The notes below the pieces were generated by a model that was given only the letters and a program-made list of their open reading frames with translations, was not told the origin of the DNA and ran no database searches. From assembly GCF_003086295.3 (NCBI RefSeq), contig NC_092038.1:129607518-129671517 (forward strand): a DNA stretch of 64,000 bases, written 5' to 3'. Within the stretch, counting starts at the first letter, position 1. Each line of letters begins with the position of its first letter. The stretch is from Arachis hypogaea (lineage: Eukaryota > Streptophyta > Magnoliopsida > Fabales > Fabaceae). Shown one piece after another: positions 37,031 through 50,917 of this stretch. The translations under genes and the position numbers were made by a program.

Positions 37031-37447
37031 TCTGTATCTGGTGAAAAATGGAGAGGAGAGGGAGAAAATGGTGAGAGAAAAGAAGAGAGGAGAGGGCAGA
37101 GAAGTTGCAGAAATGAGAAGGAGGATTTTTGAATTCGAATTTCATTCAATTTTACCGTTGGATTTATTGATGGATAAATCCGAAGGTAAGGTGCTGGTCG
37201 TTGTCCAAAACGTCGCATTTCACTAATTCACATCACCGTTGAAAATTTTTGATGGTAAATCCGCTGGTAAAATTGACGCTTATAAAATAAATTTTCGCAC
37301 CCCTTTTTATCGTCGAGATTAGGGACGGATTATGGAATCCAACGGTAAGTTTTTTCTAGGACAAATTTTCGCTTATTACTATCAAAAAATTCGTCGCTAA
37401 ATCCATTGGTAAATCTAGTGGTATTTAATGTTTTTCTTGTAGTGATT

Positions 37448-40400
37448 ATAATTCATCATGAGCAATTAAACCGAGTTATAATTCATGTTGAGTAACGGAT
37501 TATAGCCCTAAGCTTTGTTAACTGATCAGATGATCCAGTCTAAACTTAGAAAATAAAATGAATTATAAATCGATTGAAAAATAACGTGAATAATGATAAT
37601 ATGGCGAACCCCAAGTTTAGCTGGGTTATTATATCGACACTTATTTACTAATTAATTGAGTGATAAGAATTATTCCATCAAAATAATTGTGTAAAAAATA
37701 CTTTTCTATTTGAGAACAATTTCATGTCATGCATATGCATTTGATTGTATGTGAACTAAAAATTATTCCATCAAAACAATTATGTGGAAAATACTTCTCT
37801 ACTTGAAAACAATTTCATGTCATGCATATACATTTGATTGTATATATGTAAACTAAAATGTTTGGAAATAGATTGTATAATTCAAGAATATAATGATAGT
37901 TGTTGTGGAAATTTTTTCGACCCACAATAACTTATTTGATAAATTTTAAGAAATTATTGAATATTTATAATTTATAATGAAATTCATATGACATGAATAT
38001 GGTAAATTGAGAAAAATAAACATGGATAAAGTCTCAACATATATTAAACAATAAAGAGTTAAAGATAGAAAAAATATATTTTAAAAGTTAATAATGGTAA
38101 AGAAGAAAAATATAAATGTCATACATACTAAATCAATGTATGTATATTTAATGTGAATTATTTATTTCATTTGTTAATATTTGAACTTATGTTATCAACA
38201 AATATTTGAACTTGTATTAACTTGATAATAAAATAATAAAATAATTAATCATTTAATAATATAATTACTTAATTAGTGTTGTTTAGCTGTTACAACACTA
38301 AGAGATATATTTTTTATGCAATGGTAATAAATTTGTATGTATGTACTTTTTTGTTGCTTAACTTTTAACATTAAATAGATAGCTAGTAACATAAAATTTA
38401 ATGAAATAAATGGTGCAATAGTTATGTATTGTTAGAAAATAAAAATATAAAATTAAATATAATTAATTAAATAACATAGAGCTATTATGAAATTTCGGAT
38501 AGTTTAAATTTAAATTTAAGTTTATGTAAAAATACATTTAAAGTTATAAATGTAGTAAAAAAATGAAAGATTAATAATGAAATAAATAATAAAGATGGAA
38601 TTAATATAGTACTGTTGAGGAGTTTGAAGAAATTCAATTTCATTCAAAACTTAGAATCATCTAATTGTCCAAAAGATAATATAACAATATTAAATAATAA
38701 TATGATTCATAAAAAAAGATTTAGCATGACCGTACAAAAATTATAATCCCATATAAAAATTAAATATTTAGAATTTGTCCATATGTGATAAATGAGTTCA
38801 TATATAAATTGAAATTGAAAATTTGCTAAAATTAACGAATGAGTGACATGTGCTTCAAATATTATTGATATGAAGCGTTCAAATATTATTTAAAAATTAT
38901 TAAATTATATTTTTAGAATGTTTAATTTAATTTGATGTATTTTGATTTTGTTTATTTAGTTATTAAATTGAATTTTATATTTGTGGACTTAATTTTTTTA
39001 TTTGTTTTAACCTAATAAAAGATTATAAATACCTTCTAAACTATTATGGTCGTCATATAGAGAGATAAAATTAAAAGAATGTCAAAGCACTTTTTATCTT
39101 GTGATGAAATCATGGTGTTGACAAATAAGATTAAGTGAGTCAATTTCTTAATATATTAAAAAATTAGATAGAAAGTTGAGGAGTTTTTTTGATTCAATTA
39201 AAAAATTATGGTACGGACAAATTAGATTAAAGATTTTCTTTCTTGTTATATTAAGAAATTAGATAGAAAATAGAGTAATTTTTTATATTATTTTAATCTA
39301 TCTTTTTTTTATTGAATTTTAATTTCAATTTATTTTTTTATTTAATTTTAATTCATATCTTTTTATTTATTTATTTTTATCAGTAATGTTCTTGCTTCTG
39401 AATTGATGTAGTTTATCAAATTTTAAGAGTGACTTTTGAGTTTTTTTTTTTTTTTATAAATTTGCAAAACCTGACTTAGGAAATGTTTCCAGCGACAAAA
39501 TGAAATCATATTTCAAAATTTTGTAACTGGAATATTGAGAGAAAAATATGTTTGACAAGTATGATAGGTCCATAAGAATAGTTAATGTAAAAAATAAATC
39601 ATAATACGAGTGAATTTAAAACAGCAATAATATATAAGGAGAAGTTTTTAGTTTTGTTAACATTAAGATGACAATAGATAAGAAAAATAATGTAGTTGAG
39701 ATTATTATGTATGTAGGGTCACCTGTATGTAGGTGATGCCAAGAGTACAGAACAAAGTAATTGTAAATAACTAAGGAGCAAGTTTTTGTGCTTTTTTCGC
39801 TTTTGGTTGAGAATAAAAATAAATTTTTAAAAAATAAATTATATAGAATATGGCCAGTAATTAAAGAGTATGAAATTAAAAAAAATTATAGGTGACATGC
39901 ATTAATTTATTTAAGTTTTTAGGAATTTGAAGTGTATATTTTTGAATTTTGAATCATTAATACAAAGTACAACAAATTAAAAATTAGTATCAATAATTTT
40001 TTTTATCATTCTGCATGAATTATTTGTAAAATCCTCCATAAATATTATATGACCTTGTTAAATTGAGTTTTGAGTAGAAATTGAGTAATAAAAAATTAAC
40101 ATGAATTGCTAAAATATGTAAATATTACTTGAAAGTTGATTCAAGTATTTGAATATAATTCAAATTTTTTGAATATTAGTGAAGCAGAAAATTAGTTTTT
40201 TAGTCCTGTAGTGGTCGTCAAATATTATTGTGTGGATGAATTTTTGAAGTATAATTTATCTCTTACAATATTGTAATGCGTCTTTCTTTTTATGAAATGA
40301 GTATAATTTGAATACCAAAAAACATAATGGGTGGGTATCTTTAAAAGATATTTTAATGTTCAATTTAATAAATGTTTAAGAGATATAAAAATTCTATAAA

Positions 40401-42287
40401 TATAGAATGTTAATGAATAATTTTGAGACATATAAACATTATAAAGCTAATCATACGAGTATTTATACATAAAAGATGAGATTAATGCGTAAAAATTCAT
40501 ACATCTTTTGTTAAGAAAGAGTAATATTTTATATAGACATGAAATTGATAGAGAATATTAATGTTATGATCGTTTCGTCAAGATAAAAATAATGGTTATT
40601 AAACTCATCAGCTACAAAGTTAAGAATGAATAATATCTAAAGCTAAATTATAATTCATTGTGTTAAATTCGAATTATAATTCATATTGCATAAGGAATTA
40701 ATATTTATTTATTTACACAATAAATGAAATAAATAATATTATATAAATTAATAAATATTTTTAAATTATATATATTAGTAAATAAAATATTTAATTTACT
40801 TATTTAAAAGAAATATCAAGAATTGGCTTCAAAACAAAGCAGCCACAGTTCTCTCTTTTTATTAGATACCTATTTTATACGCATGCATTTGTATAATTTT
40901 TTTATCCATCATATTATGTTTGTTGACATATAAATTGACAAAACACGTTATATGTAATAAATATCAGTTATAAAATCAATTATTATATATTTATACATAT
41001 TTTTCATATAATTTTAATTAAATAATCAATTATTATAATAATTAAATTTATTATAGTAAATTAATTAAACGTACAGTTGATCAATTATTATTTTTATTTA
41101 TAATAGTATAATAATTTTTTTTATAAAATATTAAATATACATTTCTATATAGAGTAATTGATTGACGACCATTTTTACTGTTATTTGATAAATTTAATCT
41201 GTTATTACGTTATTAGTAGTTCTCTTGAGTATTATTAGAGTTCCCAAAGAAACTCCAATATTAACAAAAACTCGAACTAGATTGACCAAATGGTTGGAAC
41301 AAAAACCAACCCTTAATAGAACAACATATATTCATTAAAAGTGCAAGTCCAACCTACATTAGGGATATCTTGCTATAATACCATTCAACAAAATTTATGT
41401 AGGCTTGCTTTGACCAAAATTTGTGCTTGCTGAGCTGTCAAACTAAACAAACCACCATCAGAATTATTTACTTTGAAAATTGAAAATTCAAGGTTGGAGT
41501 TGTTGGAAAGCAATTTCAAACATATGTTACATGGTCACTAGAAATTGAGACTTGAAAGATTTAATGTTGTTCTGTGTAACACGTTTGATACACATTACGT
41601 GGTACACTGGTTTATGCAAGCATTTGTTAAGTTAGTCAATCTATAATTCAGTTATTGCCACGTTTAAGTGAAATTTTGGTTTGTGTAAGCATCATTGTCA
41701 AAATATCATATCATACCAATACGATGATTCTTGTTCTTGAGCGAAATTCTAAAGAATGACGAATATAATCACGTGGTCCCATTTACACAGCTTTAAGCAA
41801 TGTTTGATTTGAGGCACATGGTGAATAGTAGTAGAACAATAGTACATGCCCACAGGCAAACAATATTTCCTTTAGATGAATTATGATTTCTTATTGTGCA
41901 AAGGTATTTATAAAAAATTATAATTTGATCCTGTTTAAGGAAAAAAAAATTTAAGAATATCCATCATGTTTGATTTAATAACAAATTAACAATTAACAAC
42001 CATGTGCTTAGCTTCCTGTTGGATCGAAAATATCATTCTTAATGAAAAAGGGTACTTGAAGTCAGGAGATCCTAAATTTTGATGAATATTAACAATAAAC
42101 TAATCAAGAAGTACGATAATATATGTTATTTTCATACTAGTTGAAATCTATGCAGGGTCCGTTCTTGATCAACAGAAATAATCTGTCACTTACAAGACAC
42201 AAGGATGAAACAAATGAAAGAATGTGGAACCTTTATTCTGAAGATGGTTAACAATAATTAACTGGGAAGTGGGCAGTAACATGAATG
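37448..42287. other. AT-rich intergenic DNA with copy B of the segmental duplication (about 39770-40700)
   Basis: No gene seen. Copy B aligns to 21780-22407 joined to 37445-37500. 37670-37860 also holds a short direct duplication (CATGTCATGCATATGCATTTG and a close copy about 105 bp later). The last kilobase upstream of 42288 lies beyond the 3' end of the first dehydrogenase gene. Confidence 0.55.
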
Positions 42288-44644
42288 TTATGTTATTCTC
42301 ATGCTGGGTTGGAATCCGTTCACAGTTAAGCCTCCATCAACCGAAATGACCTGTCCGGTGATGTAAGAGGCGGCGGGCAGACAAAGGAAAGCCACCAAGG
42401 ATGAAATCTCTTTAGGTTCCGCGATACGACCAAGAGGAGTTCGAGACAGCATTTCATCTATGTACTTCTTGTTGCGCAGCAACTATGGCAGCAGAAAACA
42501 ATGAGCAAGAATTGTTATTAACAAAAAGTACTAACAGTATATACTATATATCAAAGTTCATGAGAAATACTGATTTTTCAGTAACGAACAAATAAACACA
42601 AATAGTTATCAACTTTGAAGATCCGTACATCTTGATCATGCAGCTTAACTAGACAATGCAAGAGCCAAACAACTACATACTCTAGATAAGTTACGTTATG
42701 CAACATCTCTTAGTTGATGAATTAAGGATTTGAAGACCATTGATTTATTTCACCATGTTCCTATTAGTAGTTACTTCTATTTCACAAGTCATTGCCCTTT
42801 TTTATTACTCAAAAGGAAGTCTTGGTGGTATATATAGTCAAATACATTGCCAGAAACTGCCTAGTTCAGATGCAATGAAATTTCTAAGACAACAGACAAG
42901 CTATGATTTTATATCTCTGAGTTATTCATCATAGGGGAATATGTTATCTACTGCTCTTTAGTATGTTAGAATTGAACTGGGAAAAATGAAGGATCTTAAA
43001 TTCTTGTATTAATTATTAAAAATCTGAACTCTCTTTTAATGGTTGAGCACACTCTTCAGTGACAAGCACATGCTACTGAACAAAAATACTAACCCTGCAG
43101 TGATATCTCAAGTGCATCTTTACAATCAGTAAACTTTCATGTAAAAGGACTTAACGATGAACTACATTGGACCAGACTATAGAAATTTCAGATTTCACTT
43201 ACAGTTTAGCAGATATTTATGGAACAGAAGCTTATAAACTAGTTTTCGAAGTCCCTACTGAGTCAACAGGAAAGTTAATGTACCATTACTCTATAAAATC
43301 TATCTTTGAATCCGTGGGAAGAAAACGAAATGTAATTAACTCAACTGAAAACATGAAGCAAGAGTATTACATGTTCTACAAGTGGTGTATTGGTGGTTGC
43401 AGGAACAACACAATTGCTCCTTATGCTGTCTTTTGCCCATTCACAAGCCAGATTCTTCACAAGCTGATTAATTGCAGCTGAAAACAGCATTGGACACAAA
43501 ACATTTGATCACAACAACATTTTAGAATAAGCAAGGGAAAAAGTTAAATAGTATGAATGCTTACCTTTACTTGCGGCGTAGACTGTTCCAGTACCTAAGC
43601 TCACCACACCAGCAATAGATGAAATGAACACAATGCTTCCCATTTCAGAAGCTTTTAGAAGAGGATGCACAAGTTGGCACAGATGGAATGCAGAGTCTAA
43701 ATTAATTGCCATCATTTGTGAATAGTCTTCAGCAGTGTACTCAATTGTTGGCTTCCTAAAATTTGCTCCAACATTGTTCACCTAATTTCATGTAAGGAAT
43801 CAAGATTATTTCCCAACGATCCCCTTTCTTCTTCTTTTCTTTTATCTTAAACAAAGAATGCATTCAATGTGATTAAGTCATAAGGTCAACATTATAATCT
43901 ACTACAATTTATAAGTAACACTTAGGTTATGCTACGTGTACACCAAAATCAGCCACCAGTATAAAATACATATTTGGATACAAATAGACATTGAAAATAA
44001 ATTAAACCACACATGTATTTATACATAAATACATTGGTGGCTGATTTTAGTGACTAATTTTGGTGTACAAATAGCATTTCTCTAACACTTAACATACAAC
44101 ATTGAATTTCAACATTTACTATTTCTAATTTAGAAGTGGGGCATTAACTTACATAAATGTCGAGTTTGCCATTGAAGGTGGAGGTCACTTTCTGAATGAG
44201 ATTCTCTCTGTGGGCTTGAGATGACACATCACACACTGATCCAGAAACCAAAAACCCCTTGCCACGCCATTCATCCAAGCAATTATTCAGCTCTGCTTCG
44301 TTTCTGGAACAAGTGTGAACCTTGGCCCCAAATCCACACAATTCCTCCACGATGGCATGCCTATAAGAGAGAGTAACACAGTTTTCGATATTCCGATAAA
44401 ATAGAAATCAAGGGGAAATAAAAAAAGATCAAATTTTCAATTGTGTTGGCCAAAGTTTGAAGCTTTGTAGCTGAAATTGAAATGGGTAAGGATCAAAATA
44501 ACGTCTTTTGCAGTAAATGAAAAAGAAAAACATAAAAGGAGAAAGTGACCCGATGCCGCGAGTTCCACCGGTAACGAGAGCGGTCATTCCATTGAGCGAC
44601 CATCTTGAGGATCTGTTATTGGTACTGCTTTCTGCAACTGCCAT
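42288..44644 (-). CDS. Tropinone-reductase-like short-chain dehydrogenase, copy 1
   Basis: Five minus-strand exons, 44550-44644, 44153-44360, 43565-43781, 43371-43477 and 42288-42482, give 273 residues. The ATG at 44644 starts MAVAESST; upstream in-frame sequence has only a TTG. The NADP-binding motif TGGTRGIG is at residues 25-32 and NNVG at 103-106. The catalytic tetrad is N128, S156, Y169 and K173 (YAASK). [19 protein letters not shown] and [10 protein letters not shown] complete the SDR fold. The family includes tropinone reductases and many relatives in plants without tropane alkaloids, so the substrate is unknown, but NADPH-dependent reduction of a carbonyl is likely. No membrane or targeting segment is visible, so the protein is probably cytosolic. 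The first intron starts GTCACT, a weak donor. A MITE sits in intron 2. Confidence 0.92.
43925..44082. mobile_element. Mutator-type MITE in intron 2 of the first dehydrogenase, 9-bp target duplication
   Basis: 158 bp. The left GTGTACACCAAAATCAGCCACC is mirrored by GGTGGCTGATTTTAG and GGTGTACAAATAGCAT on the right. TAACACTTA flanks it at 43916-43924 and 44083-44091. The second dehydrogenase gene lacks it. A related fragment lies near 44850-44905. Length and duplication size recall the active peanut MITE family AhMITE1, but I cannot confirm identity. Confidence 0.8.
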
Positions 44645-45168
44645 TTCACTATGTCCCAACTTAATTTACTGTGTCCACATATTTTTCTGAGCATAAGGGT
44701 TATCTCCTCCTAATTATACATTTGTTTACGTTCAATTATGATGTTTTTAAGTGTATTGCTTAAATCCCAAGTCCCAACTCATGGTTAATTGTTAAATAAT
44801 CCTTATCTTAATTGTGAAACAACTATATTAAATATACATAAAAAATTAACCACTATTCGTGTAAAATACATATTGAATACAAAATATATATTGAAAATTA
44901 AGGGTGGGAATTTTATGCTGTTTTTCCATATACTCACTTTCGTTGACTAGTTAATGTGAATTCCTCAATCAAAGGTGAAATCATCATCAAATGATAAATT
45001 GAATTTGCTAGTCCATATTTGTGGATACCTCTCTCAGTAGAGGCTTCATTGTTTATAAATAATGATACAAGTTACAACCGAGTTTGAATAAAAGGAACAA
45101 TCAATTCATAAAAGAATGAAATTGACGAATGAGATCAAGGTCTTCAACTAGGAGCAACTAATGGAACT

Positions 45169-47042
45169 TCAGGTAATTCTCATGCTGGGTTGGAACCCAT
45201 ACACTGTTAATCCACCATCAACCGAAATAACTTGTCCAGTGATGTATGATGCAGCAGGCAAGCACAGGAAAGCCACCAATGATGACACTTCTTCTGGTTT
45301 TGCGATGCGCCTAAGCGGAGTTCGAGATAGAATATCCTCTACAAACTGTTGGTTCTTAAATAACTACAAGCATAAAAGAAAGGAAATTGTAAAAAACACA
45401 TTTTATTTTATTATGAGAGGATTATATTGTGAATGAAACTAGAGGTGCAATTTAGTTTAGTGCTTCTTCATAACCATAAAAATGTTCTCAGAAAGAAAAC
45501 AGTTAAAAGAAATGAAGATAGGGAATTAATGAGCTTACATATTCAACAAGGGGGGTTCTGGTTGCCCATGGTACAACACAGTTGCTCCTTATGTTGTCTT
45601 TTGCCCATTCGCAGGCTAGATTTTTTGTGAGTTGATTGATTGCAGCTGAAAATTCAATGAACAAAATATCATTGTTTATGTGTTTAGTAATCATGTGTAC
45701 CTGAAAAAAGATCAAATGACTGGATATAGCAACTAACCTTTACTTGCTGCATAAACGGATCCAGTACCTAAGCTTGTAACACCTGCAACAGATGATATGA
45801 ACACAATGCTTCCCATTCCAGATGCTTTTAGAAGAGGGTATGCAAGTTGGCACAGATGGAATCCAGATTCAAAATTAACTGTCATGAGCTCTGAAAATTC
45901 TTCAGCACTATATTCAGTTGTTGGTTTTCTCAAATTTGTTCCAACATTGTTTACCTAAGCACAAAGCCATGCATATGTATGATCCGCGATAAGTAAATTA
46001 GACGAAGGGACTAATAGATGAGTTTGAAGCGATTTAGTGAACTTGTGGGAATATAAACTTAGTAATGAATTTAGAAATATCATCAATGATGTTGGTAATT
46101 GATTAACTCCAATGAGTGACTTCTCCAAGCTATGAAAACAGAGTACATGAATTAGATTCATTGGTAAATGTTTATAAAAAAATGATCTATTACTTATTTT
46201 CACTCACATTTTAATACTGGTCAAGAAGCACAATTCCTAATCACTCTCCTAACCAACAGAGTAAACACCTTAGTTGTAATGGGGGATAACTCTTCATTTT
46301 TTTCTACACAAATCTAATTGAATTTAATGTAGAACTCAGTTTTATTCTCTCCCAATCCAGTGTTAAACTAAAACTTCTTTTAATGATTTTTTCAAAAGAA
46401 TACTCTTGATATATAGAAAAAATCATCAAATATGAGATGACATAAATATTTGACCAACAGAAAAAAATCAATACATGACAATGTCAGGTAAAATTTTCAT
46501 ATGATGCAATCCATTTTTAAATTTAATATCTCCCAACATATATAGATCTATAGTGGCTTTTTTTCCCCCTCTAATAAGACCTTAATTAAAAGGGTAAATC
46601 ATTATTAATTAAGAGTACTTACAAAGATGTTAAGCTTGCCATTGAAGGTGTTAGCCACTTCCTGAATAAGGTTCTCTCTCTGGGGTCTCAGTGAAACATC
46701 ACAAACGGAGCCAGTAACCACAAATCCCTGGCTCCTCCATTCTTGTAAGCACTTGTTCAACTCTGATTCGGTCCTTGAACATGTGTGCACAGCAGCTCCA
46801 AATCCAACTAGATCATTCACTATGGCATGCCTTAATTATCACAGTTTCAAAGATTGAACTCAAAATCAATATGAATATGGGCAATTATATCATAATGTTT
46901 AGGGTACAACAACAATGACAATACATAATTAACTATGAATGAAATGATACCCGATGCCACGGGTGCCACCAGTGACAAGAGCTGTGACTCCATTGAGAGA
47001 CCATCGAGTTCCTCTTTTGCTGCTTTGTGCTGCTTCTGCCAT
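45169..47042 (-). CDS. Tropinone-reductase-like short-chain dehydrogenase, copy 2
   Basis: Five minus-strand exons, 46951-47042, 46623-46830, 45738-45954, 45539-45645 and 45169-45363, give 272 residues. Exons 2-5 match the lengths of copy 1 exactly (208, 217, 107, 195), so the pair arose by tandem duplication. [14 protein letters not shown], the catalytic Ser-Tyr-Lys (YAASK) and the [19 protein letters not shown] tail are present. Differences from copy 1 cluster in the region after the active site: [16 protein letters not shown] here against [16 protein letters not shown] there. That is the substrate-facing part of SDRs, so the copies could differ in specificity (inference). All splice sites are good. 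The gene is transcribed in the same direction as copy 1, whose start is about 520 bp beyond this stop codon. Confidence 0.92.
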
Positions 47043-50000
47043 TTTCTCAGTTATCACTCTGCTTCATTCAACAATCAAAATATAGGTTTAGCGATTCACA
47101 AGCAACTTGTTTAAAAATAATAATTAATTAATGGGGTCGATGAATTGGAGTAGTATTATTAACTTATTATTAATTAGTGTTATTAATAATTAATAGAATA
47201 AAGTGACAAATAGGTGTATGAGAATTTTGCCTTGAGACCATTTAGATCTTGAAAAAAAAAAATTAACAATTAGATCTCTTAAAAAAGGACCGTGGAATCC
47301 TAATTGTTCAGGATCCCCAATTATTCGTCTTCAAATAAAATTCTAACACAACATAGAATGAATAGCACCAGAAGCTTCACAAGCACGTCAAAGAAAAAGG
47401 AATGAAGGCAAGAGTTAAAATTATAGGAATGACTCAACACATCAAAGAGGTTTCAGCAATAAAATTACTTTTAAATATAACTGTTAGCTATATGCAATAA
47501 TATACAAGTCTAAAATAATGGAGAATCCAAATAAATTGTTTTTAGGGTGCCCAAACTATAGAGTAATTATTAATTCAATTTATTTTTATTTTTGAGTTTT
47601 GAATGTTCCATTCAATTATCGGTCATTCATAGTATATTTTTTTATTCTTATTATAGGACAATTTGTCATACTCTAAGTTTTTTAGATGACTAGATAATGT
47701 TATTGAAGATGTGAAGGTTCACAGGGAGTAAAAGATAAATTAATTGATTTGGAAGAGAGATAGAAATCAAAAACTCCAAGCGAAATTACTGGTAGTAGAT
47801 TTAGAAATATTGTGTATTTTATTACTAGTATTTTAATTGCAATTATTATAAATGTGTGGAGCAAAAATTTTGGGTGAATCAAATTAAATAGCTGATACAT
47901 GAATGTAGTAGTATTTATAATTGTATTATTATGAATATAGTAATAAATAAATATTTTTGAATCATTGTATGATCTATCATGGATATTGGTGTTAATGAAT
48001 ATGAAATTCACAATGATAAAATAAAAGAAAGAAATCACATAACCATAATAACCATAAGAGCATTGTTATATTATTTAAGCTTCCAAAAAGATTGTTTCCA
48101 ATTACAAAGGTTAATCCAAAAAGAGACTGAGCACTTGAAGTTTGTATTACTAAATCAAACAAAAATCTACATAAAAACATTATCATAACTACACAATATA
48201 TCGTGCCTAATTCAAAACAGGATTTAAGTCTAAAGAAAATTCACATAAAATACTAGAGAATCATATCTAAAATACTACAATTTCATCTATTCAAGACTTC
48301 AACTAAGATTTAAATCTAGGGGTGGAAATGAACTAAAACATTCTTAAAGTTATTCCGCTACTTATTGCTGTTAGAATTTCTGTAAAAATATCATCAGTTG
48401 AACTTGTTGATTGTTGTGGTGGGTTTGCCTATGGTGGAGCTTATTCAAGCCTTACAATTAATTATTTTTTTTTCTAAATAAAAGATGGATTCAGTGACTT
48501 AACAGTAGAGAATTTTGACTGGACTTGAGTTAAAATTTTAAATTGGGCAGTTGTTATTGCAAGGGCCTACTATGGCCTTGAACGTGGGTTGGAAGCCTGA
48601 TTTGGTTTTGGACTGAAACAGGAGGCCTAAATTAGGCTTGGACATGTCCAAGAGGTTTAAACTAGATTTGGACTTGTCTAGGAGACCTAAACCCTATGGA
48701 CTTTCTTGTCCTTTTTTTTTTCTCTTTTACAGCATCATCCAATTGACCTTGCAATGTTCATATATAAATTTACTATGATCCACATCCATTTGATATTAAA
48801 CAAACAAATACAATAGAAATAATATCCTCTATAAATAATTTATGGTTGCATGTCTTGAAGTTATAGCCAAATTTGCCATATTTGCCGTAAGTCACCGTGA
48901 AATTTTTTCTGACTTTATTTGAATTTAGCAGTGATTCAACAAGACCTTTTCTTCTTGTATATAGTTTTGGACATCTAATGAGTATCTTAAACTTGAGTGG
49001 AATAAGTCTTGATCCTTCTACCATCTCTCAATATTATTCACTTAGAACTGGTTGAATACAATATTAGTATGTAGCATTAAATGAGGTCATTTGCAGTCAT
49101 GGGTGACAAATGACAATAGTCTTTAAGTCGCTCATTTTTTTAGACTATTACAGATATAGCATGCAGACATGACATTTCTGACACATACAAACAACAACAA
49201 TAACAACAAACCAAATCAGCTAATCTATTTAACAACCTAAATTACATCTAATCCAAAAAATTCTATGGTTAGGAAGTTTAGATACGACTTGTGAGTTGCC
49301 ACACATTACATGTACATGTGCTCTAACCTAAATTTACTGACCCCTTCCTCCTATCACACTGAACCTCATATTTGATTCGATCATCATCATCAATTCATTG
49401 TGGCAGCCATTTATCACTAGCCTTCTTTAACATTTTCAATTCCTTTTGTTGAACTGGTGCAATCTTTTTTTTGATATCCACTCAAAAGTCTCTTGTGATT
49501 TGTCATCTTTCTCATAAATAAATATCTGAGCTATTCACACATAGTCAATTCTGATTTAGTTCTATAATCCACAATCCTTGAGTTTCATACTTCACACATG
49601 TTATTGGTCAAATTATCTACCTTAGATCAGTAGCTAATCATAGTTTTAACCATCATAATCAAATAAACGAAAGTCCCAAAAAGTAACAACAAATGCATAA
49701 ATAATTCTAAATGTGGCAAAATGTGTCATGCTCAATAAAATAAGTTGAAAACTATGCTTTGCAAAAGATTAAACAATTTGTTTCAAATAATGGGACTACT
49801 ATGAAAGAAATTGACAAAGGGATACACTAAGTGACAAAAGCATCAATATTTTTTACTTGAGTAGGGAATGTTTCCGCTAACACCGATTTTCTTGACGACG
49901 TTTTCTTTTTTGTTGGTACGTTGAAGGAAGAATCGTGATTTTTGTTACTGCAGAACCAAGACTCTTTGACTTCAGCTTCTCCCTTAGGGTTAGTGGATAA

Positions 50001-50899
50001 AAGTAGAAGATAACTGAAGATGATGTTAAGGACAAAGTAAAACAAATATGAAAGAAGAAAATTTTTAAAATAATGTCCAATTACAGATGTGACAGAAACA
50101 GACACGTCAATTTACGTAATGGGACAGCAAAATAATTTTGTTTTGTTTTATTATATGGACTGACGAAAGGATGTAATATGTCTAACGTCTCATTTTTTTA
50201 AAAATTTAATTGTTACTTTTTTTATGGTCTAACTTATTTGAAGGCAAAATTCTCAGCGACTAATTATCACTTTACTCTAATTAATAATATGATTAATATC
50301 AATAATTGGTCTCATCATCAATTTATTATTATGCTCGCAATTTATAATTTTTTTTATAAGAGTAATTTTGGGTTTGAATTAAATATATATAAAAAAGGTG
50401 GACTGATCTGCTAACTTATCTTTTAGCGGGAGAGGATAGCGAGTTCAACTCATTTTTTTAAAATACTTAGCACACGTTACAGCAAGACTTTACCATTTGA
50501 ATGATAGTATTTTTTTTTTTTTTGGGATGATATGAAATTATAGTATCTAAACATACAAGAACTTGCAAAAGGAAAAAAAAAATGTTAAAAACAGGGCCGA
50601 GGACCAAATTTTGGTGAACTTGCCATCAAATGCTAGCATGAGCACGACCAAAATCATGCTAGCTCGAGGTCACATATTTTATGTTTCACAATAACTTTGA
50701 CAAGAAGTATGGCCATTTATAAATTACGAGAAAAATCAAGAAAGCCCAATATTCATTAGACCAAAAAGATAGGTAACCAAAATTATTAGCATTTTTATTA
50801 AAAAAGTCATTTTAGCATCGAAATATATTACTGACCAAAAAAAAAAAGCATCGAAATATATTGATTTTGACAAAACAGACTTTCATATTTGTTTTTGAT
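47043..50899. other. Intergenic, no gene seen
   Basis: Upstream region of copy 2 followed by AT-rich DNA. 48622-48690 holds a degenerate 30-bp repeat (GAGGCCTAAATTAGGCTTGG type). Open frames at 48773-49024 and 49827-50105 on the minus strand have no recognisable motifs. Confidence 0.5.
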
Positions 50900-50917
50900 A
50901 AAGTAAATCCCAAATAT

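Larger units (their letters stand above)
22408..37444. mobile_element. CACTA (En/Spm) element, degenerate, filled with nested insertions; 15.0 kb
   Basis: The right end, TTTTTCTTGTAGTG, is the reverse complement of the classic CACTACAAGAAAAA terminus. The left end (TACTAAAAAAAATATTGAAC) aligns to it with two small gaps. Both arms carry subterminal copies of a CCGATAAAT/GGATTTA(C/T)CGG-type motif, typical of CACTA transposase sites. ATT flanks both ends (22405-22407 and 37445-37447), the expected 3-bp duplication. The paralogous segment at about 40640 has a single ATT and no insert. No transposase was found, so the element is non-autonomous or gutted. Inside lie a Tat LTR retrotransposon, an LTR-like block and a hAT-like MITE. 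Confidence 0.85.

Noticed and set aside
36871..37218. 115-codon minus-strand frame in the CACTA right arm
   Set aside because: Driven by a 48-bp minisatellite and not resembling any transposase.
44651..44659. Upstream alternative start for the first dehydrogenase
   Set aside because: The codon is TTG, not ATG. The first ATG in frame is at 44644 and matches the start of copy 2.
49827..50105. 92-codon minus-strand frame with a hydrophobic start and basic tail
   Set aside because: No motif, splice context or family resemblance. Composition alone explains it.
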